Positions 1 through 8,811 of a stretch of 22,555 nucleotides of DNA are shown in pieces (position 1 is the first letter of the stretch; each line of letters opens with the position of its first letter). The notes under the pieces were generated by a model, which ran no database searches, was not told the origin of the DNA, and was given only the letters and a program-made list of their open reading frames with translations. A program made the translations under genes and the position numbers. Source of the stretch: JBNLBT01 sp050303435 (lineage in GTDB: Bacteria > Pseudomonadota > Gammaproteobacteria > Xanthomonadales > Marinicellaceae). Location of the stretch: positions 1-22,555 of the forward strand of contig JBNLBT010000052.1 of NCBI GenBank assembly GCA_050303435.1, read 5' to 3'.

Positions 1-461
1 GTATGCTGGCGCATCAGAACCCGCCACTGAGTGGTTTTTTTCTGGCCGCGCTGAGCGTGTTCTTCACCGCATTGGGCATCGTCATCATCAAACCCCTGAC
101 CGGCGAGATGCCCTTCTTCTGGCTGATCACCCTGCGCACTGTGGGCGGTCTGGCGGCGGTGTTGTTGCTTGGCGTGATCTTGCGCAAGTCATTGAATCCA
201 TTGACTTCTCTGCGCTCGCCAGGGCGTTACTGGCTGCTCGCCGGCGCGTTCCTTGGCCAGTACCTGTCCACCATGGTGTGGGTCGGCGGCTTCAAATACA
301 CATCGGCTTCGGTGGCGTCCATCCTGAATGAAACCGCGTCGATCTTTATTCTGCTGCTGAGCTGGCTGATCCTGAAAGAATCGCTGACCGGCCGCAAGCT
401 GCTGGGCGCCGCCATCACCGTCACCGGGGTGTACCTGGTGATCCGTTTGCAAAGCGGATGA
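1..461 (+). CDS. EamA/DMT-family transporter, C-terminal part (truncated by window edge)
   Basis: The reading frame is open from the first bases, so the gene very probably starts to the left of the window; the ATG at 3 is not necessarily the start. The visible 152 residues contain about five hydrophobic segments. These correspond to the second of the two EamA repeats that make up the usual ~300-residue, ten-helix drug/metabolite transporter. Typical family features are the stretch TSASVASILNETASIF followed by a hydrophobic helix, then LKESLTGRKLLGAAITVTGVYLV, in which an E before a G-rich final helix is characteristic. It would act in the inner membrane exporting or exchanging a small metabolite; the substrate cannot be read from the sequence. 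No clear terminator follows. The next gene starts 115 bases downstream on the same strand. Confidence 0.85.
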   Translation, partial: MLAHQNPPLSGFFLAALSVFFTALGIVIIKPLTGEMPFFWLITLRTVGGLAAVLLLGVILRKSLNPLTSLRSPGRYWLLAGAFLGQYLSTMVWVGGFKYTSASVASILNETASIFILLLSWLILKESLTGRKLLGAAITVTGVYLVIRLQSG

Positions 462-576
462 AAGCAACGGCGCACTTGCGCGGTCTGTTCTGGCAAATCA
501 ACGCGCATGCGCCAAATCGGGTTTCGTTGCCGCGCGGCGTTGCATCCCCCTTAAACTGAGAGAAAGAGAACTGCAC

Positions 577-1215
577 ATGAACATCACAACAGCAACACAT
601 CGGGCCGTTTCACTGATCGGCCTGCTGATGCTGGCCTGCGTGGCGCAGGCCGGTCAATACAACCGCGTCATCGACATCGGTGCCAAAATGCCGGATTTTA
701 AAGATTTGCCCAGCACCAGCGGGCAGAAAATTTCGTCGCAGGACCTCGACAGCGAGGTGGTGGTGCTGGTCTTGCTGGCCAACCATTGCCCCTGGGTGCG
801 CGGCATGGACGCCGATCTGGTGAAACTGGCTGACCAATTCAAGGGCGAGGACGTGCAGATTGTCGCATTCGGCGTGAATCTGCGCGAAGACGACCGCCTG
901 CCGGCGATGCAGGCGCACGCAGAAAAAAACGGCTACACCTTTGAGTATCTGTTCGATGAATCGCAGCAACTCGGCCGCCAACTCGGCGCCACCCGCACAC
1001 CGGAATACTTCGTCTTTGACAGCGATCGCTCGCTGGTGTACATGGGTCTGCTGTACAATTCACCGGCCAAGCAAAACCCGGACGGCAGCGTGCACCACAT
1101 CAACGGCGAACCGACCGAGTTCTACGTCGCCGACGCCATCAAAGCAACCCTCAACGGTGAATCCGTGGCGGTGGCAGAAACGCGCGCGCACGGCTGCAGC
1201 GCCAAATACGAATGA
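577..1215 (+). CDS. Exported peroxiredoxin-like (PRX_like1 type) thioredoxin-fold protein
   Basis: A 212-residue protein with an N-terminal Sec-type signal peptide: hydrophobic core about residues 11-24, likely cleavage after AQA at 25. C21 lies in this segment but the context is not a good lipobox. The mature part has a redoxin fold with a single active-site-like cysteine in ANHCPWVRGMD (C71), where the related family has NHCPYVKAY. It continues with RTPEYFVFD carrying the cis-Pro region, and ends in GCSAKYE (C207), resembling the GCSIKW tail of PRX_like1 proteins. C71 could be a peroxidatic or thiol-exchange residue and C207 its resolving partner; this is inference from the family. The purine-rich AAAGAGAA about seven bases before the ATG supports the start. 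Its stop overlaps the start of the next gene by four bases, so the two products are probably made together and work together in the periplasm. Confidence 0.8.
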   Translation: MNITTATHRAVSLIGLLMLACVAQAGQYNRVIDIGAKMPDFKDLPSTSGQKISSQDLDSEVVVLVLLANHCPWVRGMDADLVKLADQFKGEDVQIVAFGVNLREDDRLPAMQAHAEKNGYTFEYLFDESQQLGRQLGATRTPEYFVFDSDRSLVYMGLLYNSPAKQNPDGSVHHINGEPTEFYVADAIKATLNGESVAVAETRAHGCSAKYE

Positions 1216-1721
1216 GGCGTCGTCTGCTCCTGCTGTGCTTGCTGATGGGCCTCGTCGCTGCCAACGCCGGCGAGGCGGTCAAGCTGCGCAGCGTCACTTT
1301 GAATCAATGGCAGCAGCAACTGCAGCAGTACCGGCCGGACATCGTGGTGGTGGACATGTGGGCCACCTGGTGCGACAGTTGCCTGAAACGCTTCCCGCAC
1401 ATGGTCGACATGCAACGCCGCTTTGCCTCCAAAGGCGTGCAGTTCGTGTCGCTGTTGCTGGAAGACCCTGAGGAAACCGACGCCATTGAACGCGCCAGGG
1501 GCTTTCTCCAGCGCCAGCAGGCCGAACCGGCCTTTCATCACTACCTGATGAATGAAAACCTGATGGTGTCCTTTGAGCAACTCGATCTGCTCGGCATCCC
1601 GGCGGTGTTTATTTACGCCCGCGACGGTGCACTGACGCAACGCCTCACCGGCGATGACCCCAACAACCAATTCACTGAAGTGGACATTGAGCAAGCGCTC
1701 GAGGCGCTGACGGCGAAGTAA
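1212..1721 (+). CDS. Exported TlpA/ResA-like thioredoxin
   Basis: A 169-residue protein with a short signal peptide (MRRR then a hydrophobic run, likely cleavage near residue 19, after ANA). The thioredoxin-like domain shows WATWCDSC with redox cysteines C54 and C57, where TlpA proteins usually have CGPC or CxPC. GIPAVFIY supplies the cis-proline. It probably acts as a periplasmic disulfide reductase or thiol transfer protein. The ATG lies inside an ATGA overlap (1212-1215) with the preceding peroxiredoxin-like gene, which suggests translational coupling and a possible role in reducing that partner. The unusual D-S pair between the cysteines may shift the redox potential. An A-rich run begins in the stop codon; on the opposite strand this run is the T-tract of a terminator. 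Confidence 0.85.
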   Translation: MRRRLLLLCLLMGLVAANAGEAVKLRSVTLNQWQQQLQQYRPDIVVVDMWATWCDSCLKRFPHMVDMQRRFASKGVQFVSLLLEDPEETDAIERARGFLQRQQAEPAFHHYLMNENLMVSFEQLDLLGIPAVFIYARDGALTQRLTGDDPNNQFTEVDIEQALEALTAK

Positions 1722-1778
1722 AAAAAACGGGGCGAAACGGCAAGGGGTGTGTCAACATCAAGCATCCGCCCCGCCCCG
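1720..1778 (-). terminator. Possible rho-independent terminator of the minus-strand beta-helix gene
   Basis: On the minus strand CGGGGCG (present twice, at 1778-1772 and 1773-1767) can pair with CGCCCCG at 1734-1728. This is followed at once by eight T residues (1727-1720). The seven-base GC stem and T-run fit an intrinsic terminator placed just after the stop of the beta-helix gene. The intervening loop is long (over 30 bases), which weakens the call. Confidence 0.45.
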
Positions 1779-1786
1779 CAACCCGG

Positions 1787-3535
1787 TTAAAAACCGCTGT
1801 AAAAAATCACATCGGCCAGATAGCTTTCATCGGCGCCGGCGTCCACGGCGCCATCGATGTTGCCGAGTGTGGGGTCGTCAAATCCGCGCGGCTGGCCTTC
1901 AAAATCCGGCCACAAATCGGACGGCGTGCTGCACATGTCCACCGCGTCGGCGCCGGCCAGAATGCGGTAATCGCCGTTGCCCGGGTCAACAAATCCCGGA
2001 TTGGCGGTGACAAAATAGTTGCTCACCAGACTCGCCGACGCCAGGCTGCTGTTCTCATGCACCAAACCGCAACGAAAAAACGCCCCCACCGGATCGCCGG
2101 CGCCGTTGATCACATCCAGCACATTCACCGCCGCGTCCATGACGATGCTGCGGTCCACAATCAGGGTGGCACTGAAAGCCGCAACCAACATGGCCGAACC
2201 GCTTTGCAGACTGTTGTCCACCACCGTGGCGTTATTGAACGACAAGCGCCCTTCGAACACCGCGGCGCCGAGCGCCAGATTGTTGAATCCGGATTCACCA
2301 TTGACGCCGTTGCCGGCAATGACGCTGCTGAAAAACGAAGCCACTGCGCCGTTTCTCACGTCGATCACGCTGGCCACGTCGGCCTGACTTTCCGACACCC
2401 AGCTGCGCACCGCGGTCATCGTGGCGTTGTTGGTCAGATAAAAGGTGCCACCGCGGCCGTCTTCGATGTCGCGACCGGCGCGGTTGTTGTTGAACAAGTT
2501 GCATCGTTGGCGATTCCAGCATGTTCCATCGGCCTGCGCAGTGATGAAGGCACGACCTGAATCATCCAGCGCCAGTGCACCGCCATGGGCTGCTTCATTG
2601 CCATCAACAACGCCGCCCAACATATTCAGTTCACTGCCTGATCCCTGAATGAATGCACCCCCACCGTCCCCTTCGGCGATGTTGTCTCGAATCGTCGGCA
2701 CTTCCTGCGGTGTGGCCACGTTGCGCGCCAGGAAATATCGAGCGCCGTCGCTGATGTATGCACCGCCGCCGTTTTCACTGCTTTGATTGCCCACCAGCCC
2801 GCTCAGGGGGGCCACGCCCAGATGATCGCCTGCATTGTGAATGAAAAAGCAACCGGCGCCGGCAAACACGCCACCACCGCGGCCACCGTCTGGCAACGCG
2901 GAACTGGCCTGATTGAATGAAATGCCGCTGTCATTGGTCAGACGCACGTTGTTGACGTCGCCGCAATGCATGCCACCGCCGTTTTTGGCGCTGTTGTTGA
3001 CAATCAAAGTGCGCGCCAGGGACACCTCCAGGGCCGCGCCAGCCACGTTCAGACCGCCACCATCAACACCCGTGTTGTTGCTGATCACCACATCGCTGAT
3101 AAACACCCGCATGTCGGGATCGGCGATGTTCAAGCCACCGGCGCGATCACTGACATCACTGGTGCCATTGCGCAACACCATGCGACTGATTTGTACGTTT
3201 TGCTCGGAAGCATCACCACTGAGATTGAACACTGGCCCGCTGGCCGAACCGTCAACCAGCGTTGGATTGTCCGTCAACGATCCCTGACACGTATTATAGC
3301 CGCCATGAATGGTCAACAAACTCGCTGCGATGTTCACGTTGAGATTCAGGTTTTCAAAATACACCCCGCCGGCGATGTTGTTGGCGATGTTGACGCGCGT
3401 ATCCACACCGGTGGCCAGGTCGTTCAGGGCCGCCTGAATGGTGTTGTAATTGCACGATCCATCGCCGCCCACCCAAATCACTGCGTGGGCCGGTGCGCTC
3501 AAAATCGCGCCCAGAATAATCCATACTCTCTTCAT
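1787..3535 (-). CDS. Secreted right-handed beta-helix protein with choice-of-anchor Q-like C-terminus
   Basis: I chose the ATG at 3535 because it opens a signal peptide (MKRVWIILGAILSAPAHA), is preceded by AGGTG at a suitable distance, and gives 582 residues. The longer open frame upstream encodes no recognisable sequence. After the signal comes a beta-helix entry region (GGDGSCNYNTIQAALNDL, later HGGYNTC with a possible disulfide). About six rungs follow with the pattern N-x-n-GGG or GG-A (NNTGVDGGG, NNSAKNGGG, NQSSENGGG, NIAEGDGGG, NEAAHGGAL), typical of parallel beta-helix and Pmp-like surface proteins. The C-terminal part (NGDYRILAGADAVDMC, then DAGADE) resembles choice-of-anchor Q domains. 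The protein ends in DVIFYSGF, like the F-x-x-GFE tails of some gammaproteobacterial exported proteins. The function is unknown; an adhesin or cell-surface structural role is only a guess. There are 124 bases to dnaE, with no clear promoter or terminator in them. Confidence 0.8.
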   Translation of the reverse strand: MKRVWIILGAILSAPAHAVIWVGGDGSCNYNTIQAALNDLATGVDTRVNIANNIAGGVYFENLNLNVNIAASLLTIHGGYNTCQGSLTDNPTLVDGSASGPVFNLSGDASEQNVQISRMVLRNGTSDVSDRAGGLNIADPDMRVFISDVVISNNTGVDGGGLNVAGAALEVSLARTLIVNNSAKNGGGMHCGDVNNVRLTNDSGISFNQASSALPDGGRGGGVFAGAGCFFIHNAGDHLGVAPLSGLVGNQSSENGGGAYISDGARYFLARNVATPQEVPTIRDNIAEGDGGGAFIQGSGSELNMLGGVVDGNEAAHGGALALDDSGRAFITAQADGTCWNRQRCNLFNNNRAGRDIEDGRGGTFYLTNNATMTAVRSWVSESQADVASVIDVRNGAVASFFSSVIAGNGVNGESGFNNLALGAAVFEGRLSFNNATVVDNSLQSGSAMLVAAFSATLIVDRSIVMDAAVNVLDVINGAGDPVGAFFRCGLVHENSSLASASLVSNYFVTANPGFVDPGNGDYRILAGADAVDMCSTPSDLWPDFEGQPRGFDDPTLGNIDGAVDAGADESYLADVIFYSGF

Positions 3536-3659
3536 AATGCACCTGTTGCTGATTGGAAACACCCATCCATACGATGAAAGTGCTGCAACGGTGCCATGCA
3601 CAATGAATTTTTTTACGCGCAGTGGCGTGCAGACCGACGCCAGCGACGTCAATGCCAGT

Positions 3660-6600
3660 TCAGCGTTTCAGAATCACGCCCTGGATGCTCGGCCGGCTGA
3701 GGGCGTCTCGAATCAGTTTCAGTGTGGGTTGCACGCCCCAGCGTTCCCCCAGTTTTAAATTGACATTGAAATCGCGGTTGCTCAGGTGCACGTAGACGCG
3801 TGCGCGACCTGAACCATGACGCTCAATCAACTGTTGCAGGTCCTGCACCAGACGGGCTTCGTCCGCGTTGGATTGAAAACAGATCTTTCCGCAAAACGCC
3901 ACCAGCGCGTCGCTGACGCTGAACAGTTGACCGGCCTTGATTTGAAAGCGGTTGTTGTACGGGTCCACTCCGGCCACCCCGGTGACCACCACCAGCGTGT
4001 CTTTTTGCAACAACTCTTCGTGTTCCGAGAGCACGTGACGGAATAGATTCACATCCACACGGCCGCTGCCATCTTCCACGGTCAGAGACCCCATGTTTTC
4101 ACTGCGGCGCCGGTAGCGGGTGATCAATCCGCCGATCACCACCTCCATCTTGCCGCCCTCGCCGCCGGATTTTTTCTGCAAGGCGCCGATGCGGTGCGTG
4201 GTGATGGCATCCAGCCACTGCGCCACCGTGTCCACTGGATGGCCGCTGATGAAATGCCCCAGCACATCGCGTTCATTGAACAATCGCTGATCGTCATCAA
4301 ATTCCGACACCTGGGGCAATTCAATGCGCCGATAGCCATCACTCACCGGCAGAGCGGCGAACAGATCGGCCTGACCCGATTCGCGGTCGCGGTTTTGTTG
4401 CTCGGCGTCTTTCAACACGTGATCCAGGCCTTTGATCAATTGCCGGCGGTTGCCATGCAGGGCGTCGAAGGCGCCGGCATGAATCAGAGCTTCCAGGGTG
4501 CGGCGATTGACCTTGCGCAGGTTGACCCCCGCGCACAATTGCATGATTGAATCGAAGCCGCCGCACTCTTCGCGCGCCTGCACGATGGCCTCAATGGCGC
4601 CATGCCCCACGCCCTTGATGGCGCCCAATCCGTACACAATGGCCTCACCATCGGCAATGAATTTGTGCATTGATTTGTTCACGTCCGGCGGGCGCACCTC
4701 AATGCCCAGATCGGCGATGTCCTCCAGCAGATGCACCACTTTGTCGGTGTTGTCCATGTCGGCCGACAGCACCGAAGCCATGAATTCCACCGGATGATGG
4801 GCTTTCAGCCAGGCCGTTTGGTAGGAAATCAGCGCGTACGCCGCCGAATGTGATTTATTGAAACCGTAACCGGCAAAGGTCTCGATCAGACTGAAGATGT
4901 GCTCGGCCAGGGCTTTGGCCACGCCGTTGGCCACTGCGCCATCAACAAAAATCGCCTTCTGTTCATCCATCACCTCTTTTTTCTTTTTGCCCATGGCGCG
5001 GCGCAGGATGTCGGCCGCACCGAGGGTGTAACCGGACAGCACCTGAGCGATCTGCATCACCTGCTCCTGGTACAGGATCACCCCGTAGGTTGGTTGCAGG
5101 ATCGGTTGGATCGACGGGTGCAGATAGTCCGGTTCCTGCCGCCCGTGTTTACATTCCACGTAGGTGTCCACCATGCCTGAATCCAGCGGCCCCGGACGGT
5201 ACAGCGCCACCAGCGCAATGATGTCCTGAAAGGTGTCCGGCTGCAGCCGTTTGATCAACTGCTGCATGCCGGTGGATTCCAACTGAAACACCGCGGTGGA
5301 CTTGCCCGATCGCAACAATTCAAAGGTTTTCGCATCGTCCAGCGGAATGTTTTCCATGTCGATGGTCAAGTCGCTGCTGAGCTTGATCTCCTTCAGCGCC
5401 CAGTCGATGATGGTCAGGGTGCGCAAGCCGAGAAAGTCAAATTTCACCAGACCGATCGATTCCACGTCGTCCTTGTCGAACTGACACACCACGCTTTGCG
5501 ACTGTTGTTCAATGTATATCGGGCAGAAGTCGGTGATCGACGTGGGCGCAATGACGATGCCGCCGGCGTGTTTGCCGACGTTGCGTTTGAGGCCTTCGAG
5601 GCGACGCGACAGATCCACCATTTCACTGACTTCATCGTCATTGGCGTAGCGGTCGGCCAGTTCAATCGATTCTTTCATGGCCGCATCGATGGTGATGCCC
5701 AGTGTGTTGGGAATCAATTTGGCCACCGAATCCACCATGCCGTACGGATGGCCCAGCACGCGCCCGGCGTCGCGAATCACCGCTTTGGCGTTCATCGCAC
5801 CGTAGGTGATGATCTGTGAGACCTTCTTGTGCCCATAGGTGCGCGCCACGTAGGCGATCACCTCATCGCGCCGGTCCATGCAAAAATCCACATCGAAATC
5901 GGGCATCGACACCCGTTCGGGATTCAAAAAGCGCTCAAACAGCAATTCATAGCGCAGCGGGTCGAGGTTGGTGATGCCCAGCACATAGGCCACCAGCGAA
6001 CCGGCACCGGAACCCCTGCCCGGCCCCACTGGAATGTGGTTTTTCTTCGACCAGCGAATGAAGTCCGCGACGATCAAAAAGTAACCGGGAAAGCCCATGT
6101 CATGAATCACTTTGATTTCACGTTCCAGTCGCGCGCTGTAATCTTCGGCGCTGTGGCCTTCGTGCGGGCCGTGCTGGGCGAGAAATTCATTGAGAAATTC
6201 GCGGCATTTCCGGGCAAAAAACTCATCCAGCGTCTGCCCCTCGGGTACCGGGAATTCCGGCAGATAGTAGTCGGAAAAATTGAATTCAAAATTGCAGCGC
6301 CGGGCAATTTCCACGGTGTTTTCCAACATCACCGGAAAATCAGAAAAGCGTTTGGCCATTTCAGCGGGCGAGGCCAGGTGCTGTTGTTCGGTGTACAACC
6401 GCGGGCGCCCGGGGTCGGCCAGGATGTGGCCCTGGTTGATGCAGATGCGCGCTTCGTGCACGGAAAATTCATCGTCGTCCAGATAGCGCACCCGGCCGCT
6501 GGCCACCAGCGGCACGCCCTGGTGCGCCGCCATGTAGATGGCGATGGAATTGATGCGCGCCTCATTGGCCCGGCCAATGCGTGCAATGGCCACGTACACC

Positions 6601-7094
6601 CTGTCGGTGAAACAATTTTTCCATTCCAGCAACACATCCAGTGCGGCGTCTTGCTTGTCTTCAAGCAGCAAAGCGCCGAGTTCCGAATGCACCGAGTCAA
6701 GCAGCAACAACAAGCCTTCGTTGTTGGTCTGCAACCACGATTTCATCACCACCGCATGGCCCTGGGCATTGACGTTTTTTTGCGCTTTGGACAGCAATTT
6801 GCACAGGTTGCGGTAGCCGGAGCGGTCCATGCACAGCAACGTGGCTTCACTGAACTGCGCGGCGTCCTGGCCATGCGACAAGCGCACGTCGGCACCGATG
6901 ATCGGTTTGATGCCGGCATTCTTGGCCGCCTTGAACACCTTGACTGCAGCGAACAGGTTGTTGGTGTCGGTGACCGCCACGGCCGGCATGTCCATGTCCT
7001 TGAGCCGTTGCATCAGCGGTTGAATGCGCACCGTGGAATCGACGATGGCGTATTCGCTGTGCAAATTCAGATGAACAAACGCCGGCGCCGTCAT
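3660..7094 (-). CDS. dnaE: DNA polymerase III alpha subunit
   Basis: The catalytic subunit of the replicative polymerase. Starting at the ATG at 7094 gives 1144 residues (E. coli has 1160); this start overlaps the rnhB stop as ATGA. The upstream in-frame extension to 7160 lies inside rnhB and encodes nothing family-like. The N-terminal PHP domain begins MTAPAFVHLNLHSEYAIVD. The palm has GPGRGSGAGSLVAYVLGITNLDP and the catalytic motif PDFDVDF, whose aspartates fall at 401 and 403, the same numbers as in E. coli. The third acidic residue lies in VKFDFLGLRTLTIID. Fingers, helix-hairpin-helix and an OB-fold (VIGGLITRYRRRSENMGSLTVEDGSGRVDV) follow, and the end is a C-terminal domain. It is the last gene of the conserved block; accA, which often follows, is absent. 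Confidence 0.98.
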   Translation of the reverse strand: MTAPAFVHLNLHSEYAIVDSTVRIQPLMQRLKDMDMPAVAVTDTNNLFAAVKVFKAAKNAGIKPIIGADVRLSHGQDAAQFSEATLLCMDRSGYRNLCKLLSKAQKNVNAQGHAVVMKSWLQTNNEGLLLLLDSVHSELGALLLEDKQDAALDVLLEWKNCFTDRVYVAIARIGRANEARINSIAIYMAAHQGVPLVASGRVRYLDDDEFSVHEARICINQGHILADPGRPRLYTEQQHLASPAEMAKRFSDFPVMLENTVEIARRCNFEFNFSDYYLPEFPVPEGQTLDEFFARKCREFLNEFLAQHGPHEGHSAEDYSARLEREIKVIHDMGFPGYFLIVADFIRWSKKNHIPVGPGRGSGAGSLVAYVLGITNLDPLRYELLFERFLNPERVSMPDFDVDFCMDRRDEVIAYVARTYGHKKVSQIITYGAMNAKAVIRDAGRVLGHPYGMVDSVAKLIPNTLGITIDAAMKESIELADRYANDDEVSEMVDLSRRLEGLKRNVGKHAGGIVIAPTSITDFCPIYIEQQSQSVVCQFDKDDVESIGLVKFDFLGLRTLTIIDWALKEIKLSSDLTIDMENIPLDDAKTFELLRSGKSTAVFQLESTGMQQLIKRLQPDTFQDIIALVALYRPGPLDSGMVDTYVECKHGRQEPDYLHPSIQPILQPTYGVILYQEQVMQIAQVLSGYTLGAADILRRAMGKKKKEVMDEQKAIFVDGAVANGVAKALAEHIFSLIETFAGYGFNKSHSAAYALISYQTAWLKAHHPVEFMASVLSADMDNTDKVVHLLEDIADLGIEVRPPDVNKSMHKFIADGEAIVYGLGAIKGVGHGAIEAIVQAREECGGFDSIMQLCAGVNLRKVNRRTLEALIHAGAFDALHGNRRQLIKGLDHVLKDAEQQNRDRESGQADLFAALPVSDGYRRIELPQVSEFDDDQRLFNERDVLGHFISGHPVDTVAQWLDAITTHRIGALQKKSGGEGGKMEVVIGGLITRYRRRSENMGSLTVEDGSGRVDVNLFRHVLSEHEELLQKDTLVVVTGVAGVDPYNNRFQIKAGQLFSVSDALVAFCGKICFQSNADEARLVQDLQQLIERHGSGRARVYVHLSNRDFNVNLKLGERWGVQPTLKLIRDALSRPSIQGVILKR

Positions 7095-7663
7095 GATTCG
7101 AACAATTGCCCCTGAAAAAATGCCGCCACCGGCGCAAAACTGCGTCGATGAGCCGCGCACGGACCGTGCAGCTTCAGTTGCCGGCGGTGCGCGGCCGTGG
7201 CGTAGCCTTTGTGGCAGTCAAAGCCGTAATTCGGGTAGCGCGCGTGCAGCGTCTGCATGTGCGCGTCGCGTTCGGTCTTGGCCAGTATCGAGGCCGCGCT
7301 GATCACCGCTTCAATCCCGTCGCCGCCGACGATGGCGCGACTTTCGATGTCCTGTATCGGGTTCTGGTTGCCATCGATCAAGACCCGATCGGGGCGCGGA
7401 TCCAGCGACGCCACCGCGGCCTGCATGCCCTGCAAGGTGGCCTGCAGAATGTTGATTTCGTCGATGACTTCAACACCGATGTGGTGCACCGACCACGCCA
7501 GTGCGCGGCGTTTGATCTCTGCCGCCAGCGCTTCGCGGTCCGCCGGCTTGAGTTTTTTTGAATCGTCCAGGCCATCGATCGGCGCCTGCAGAATCACTGC
7601 CGCCACGGTGACCGGCCCGGCCAGCGGCCCGCGCCCGGCTTCATCGACGCCGGCGATCAGCAT
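7091..7663 (-). CDS. rnhB: Ribonuclease HII
   Basis: A 190-residue type 2 RNase H that cuts RNA in RNA-DNA hybrids and removes single ribonucleotides from DNA. The start MLIAGVDEAGRGPLAGPV carries the DEAGRG signature (D7, E8). The other two metal-binding acids are D97 in VLIDGNQ and D115 in GGDGIEAVISAASILAKTERD, matching the D-E-D-D set. The start overlaps the lpxB stop by seven bases and its stop overlaps the dnaE start by four. The lpxA-lpxB-rnhB-dnaE order is common in Gammaproteobacteria. Confidence 0.97.
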   Translation of the reverse strand: MLIAGVDEAGRGPLAGPVTVAAVILQAPIDGLDDSKKLKPADREALAAEIKRRALAWSVHHIGVEVIDEINILQATLQGMQAAVASLDPRPDRVLIDGNQNPIQDIESRAIVGGDGIEAVISAASILAKTERDAHMQTLHARYPNYGFDCHKGYATAAHRRQLKLHGPCAAHRRSFAPVAAFFQGQLFES

Positions 7664-8811
7664 CGGGCCTCCATAAAATCCAGCACCGCCTGACCGGCGG
7701 CGTTTTCTGTGGGTGGCAGAATGGATTCATGCAGGCGATCAAATTCGCCCTGCAAGGCCTCGCGACGCCGTGGATCAAACAGCGGCAACAGGGCCGCACA
7801 GATGTTTTTCGCGGTCATGCGCTGTTGCATCAGCTCCGGCACCAGAAACCCGCCGTGCAAGACGTTGGGCAATGAATAATACGGCAGCTGCATCATTTTG
7901 AAGGTCTTGATGATGGCCCAGGTGATGCGTGATATCCGGTGCGCCACCACCATCGGTGTGCCGCACAGCATGGCCTCCAGCGCCACTGTGCCGGAGGCCA
8001 GCAGCGCCACATCCGCTGCCTGCAGCAAGGCCTGGGCGTCGCCGCTGCAGGGCTGCACCTTCAGCCCCTGTGCCGCGGCCAGGTCGATCACCCGGCGGGT
8101 TTTCTCGGCGCTCACGTTGCGGGTCAGGATCAGGGCATCGCCGCCGCGTTGCGCCTGCATTTGACGCAACGCCTGGGCAAACACCGGCGTCATGTGTTTG
8201 ATTTCACTGCCACGGGAACCCGGCAGCAGGGCCACTATGGGCGCATCGTCAGGCAACTGCAGGCGTTTGCGTGCGGTCTGTTTGTCCGCCCCGCGCGGCA
8301 GCGACAAGGCGCTGGGATGACCGACAAAACGGGCTTCAATGTGGCCTTGATAGATCGCCGGCTCAAAGGGAAACAGGGTCAGCATGAGGTCGATGTGACG
8401 GGCCATTTTCAAAACCCGTCCCGGCCGCCAGGCCCACACCGACGGGCTGACGTAGTGCACCACCGGCACGCCGTGCCGGCGCATGATTTTTTCGATGCCA
8501 AAATTCAGATCCGGCGCGTCCACACCGATGAACACATGCGGGCGCCAGTCCAGCAGTTTTTGTGTGACGCGCTTGCGTTCGCGCAACAGCCGCGGCAGAT
8601 GTTTCACCACTTCGGCCAGCCCCATGACCGCAAACACTTCGTTGTCGGCAATCAGTTCGACATCGGCGCATTCTGCCAGATGCGCACCACCCACGGCGCG
8701 CACCTGCATGGCCACACCCAGATTGTGCAGTTGCGCAATCAAGGCGGCGCCCAGCAAATCGCCGGAGGCCTCTCCGCTGACCACGGCGATTCTGAACACC
8801 CGCGTCGGCAT
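7657..8811 (-). CDS. lpxB: Lipid-A-disaccharide synthase
   Basis: Condenses UDP-2,3-diacylglucosamine with lipid X to give the beta-1,6-linked disaccharide of lipid A at the inner face of the inner membrane. The product begins MPTRVFRIAVVSGEASGDLLGA and contains the family motif SPSVWAWRPGRV, then LLPGSRGSEI and ALLASGTVALEAMLCGTPMVV, typical of GT19 LpxB. The frame can be read from a TTG at 8814, but the ATG at 8811, sharing a base with the lpxA stop (TGATG), is the better start and gives 384 residues (E. coli 382). It lies in the coupled chain lpxD-fabZ-lpxA-lpxB-rnhB-dnaE. Confidence 0.97.
   Translation of the reverse strand: MPTRVFRIAVVSGEASGDLLGAALIAQLHNLGVAMQVRAVGGAHLAECADVELIADNEVFAVMGLAEVVKHLPRLLRERKRVTQKLLDWRPHVFIGVDAPDLNFGIEKIMRRHGVPVVHYVSPSVWAWRPGRVLKMARHIDLMLTLFPFEPAIYQGHIEARFVGHPSALSLPRGADKQTARKRLQLPDDAPIVALLPGSRGSEIKHMTPVFAQALRQMQAQRGGDALILTRNVSAEKTRRVIDLAAAQGLKVQPCSGDAQALLQAADVALLASGTVALEAMLCGTPMVVAHRISRITWAIIKTFKMMQLPYYSLPNVLHGGFLVPELMQQRMTAKNICAALLPLFDPRRREALQGEFDRLHESILPPTENAAGQAVLDFMEARC

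Noticed and set aside
503..512. Perfect palindrome GCGCATGCGC between the transporter and the peroxiredoxin-like gene
   Set aside because: No loop and no T-tract; too short and GC-biased to call an operator or terminator.
527..557. Possible promoter TTGCCG ... TAAACT before the peroxiredoxin-like gene
   Set aside because: Spacing is 18-19 bases, both boxes are weak, and the implied start would leave almost no leader before the ribosome site.
1784..1796. Small inverted repeat CGGTT-AAA-AACCG at the end of the beta-helix gene
   Set aside because: Five-base stem with three-base loop overlapping the stop codon and no following T-tract; not a convincing terminator.
3536..3659. Gap between dnaE and the beta-helix gene, inspected for a terminator and promoter
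   Set aside because: A weak GGCGT/ACGCC stem is present but not followed by T residues, and no box pair with acceptable spacing was found; nothing supportable to call.
5829..7115. Long plus-strand open frame (428 codons) opposite dnaE
   Set aside because: It is antisense to the certain dnaE frame, has low-complexity His/Gln/Val-rich translation typical of an antisense shadow, and shows no family motif.
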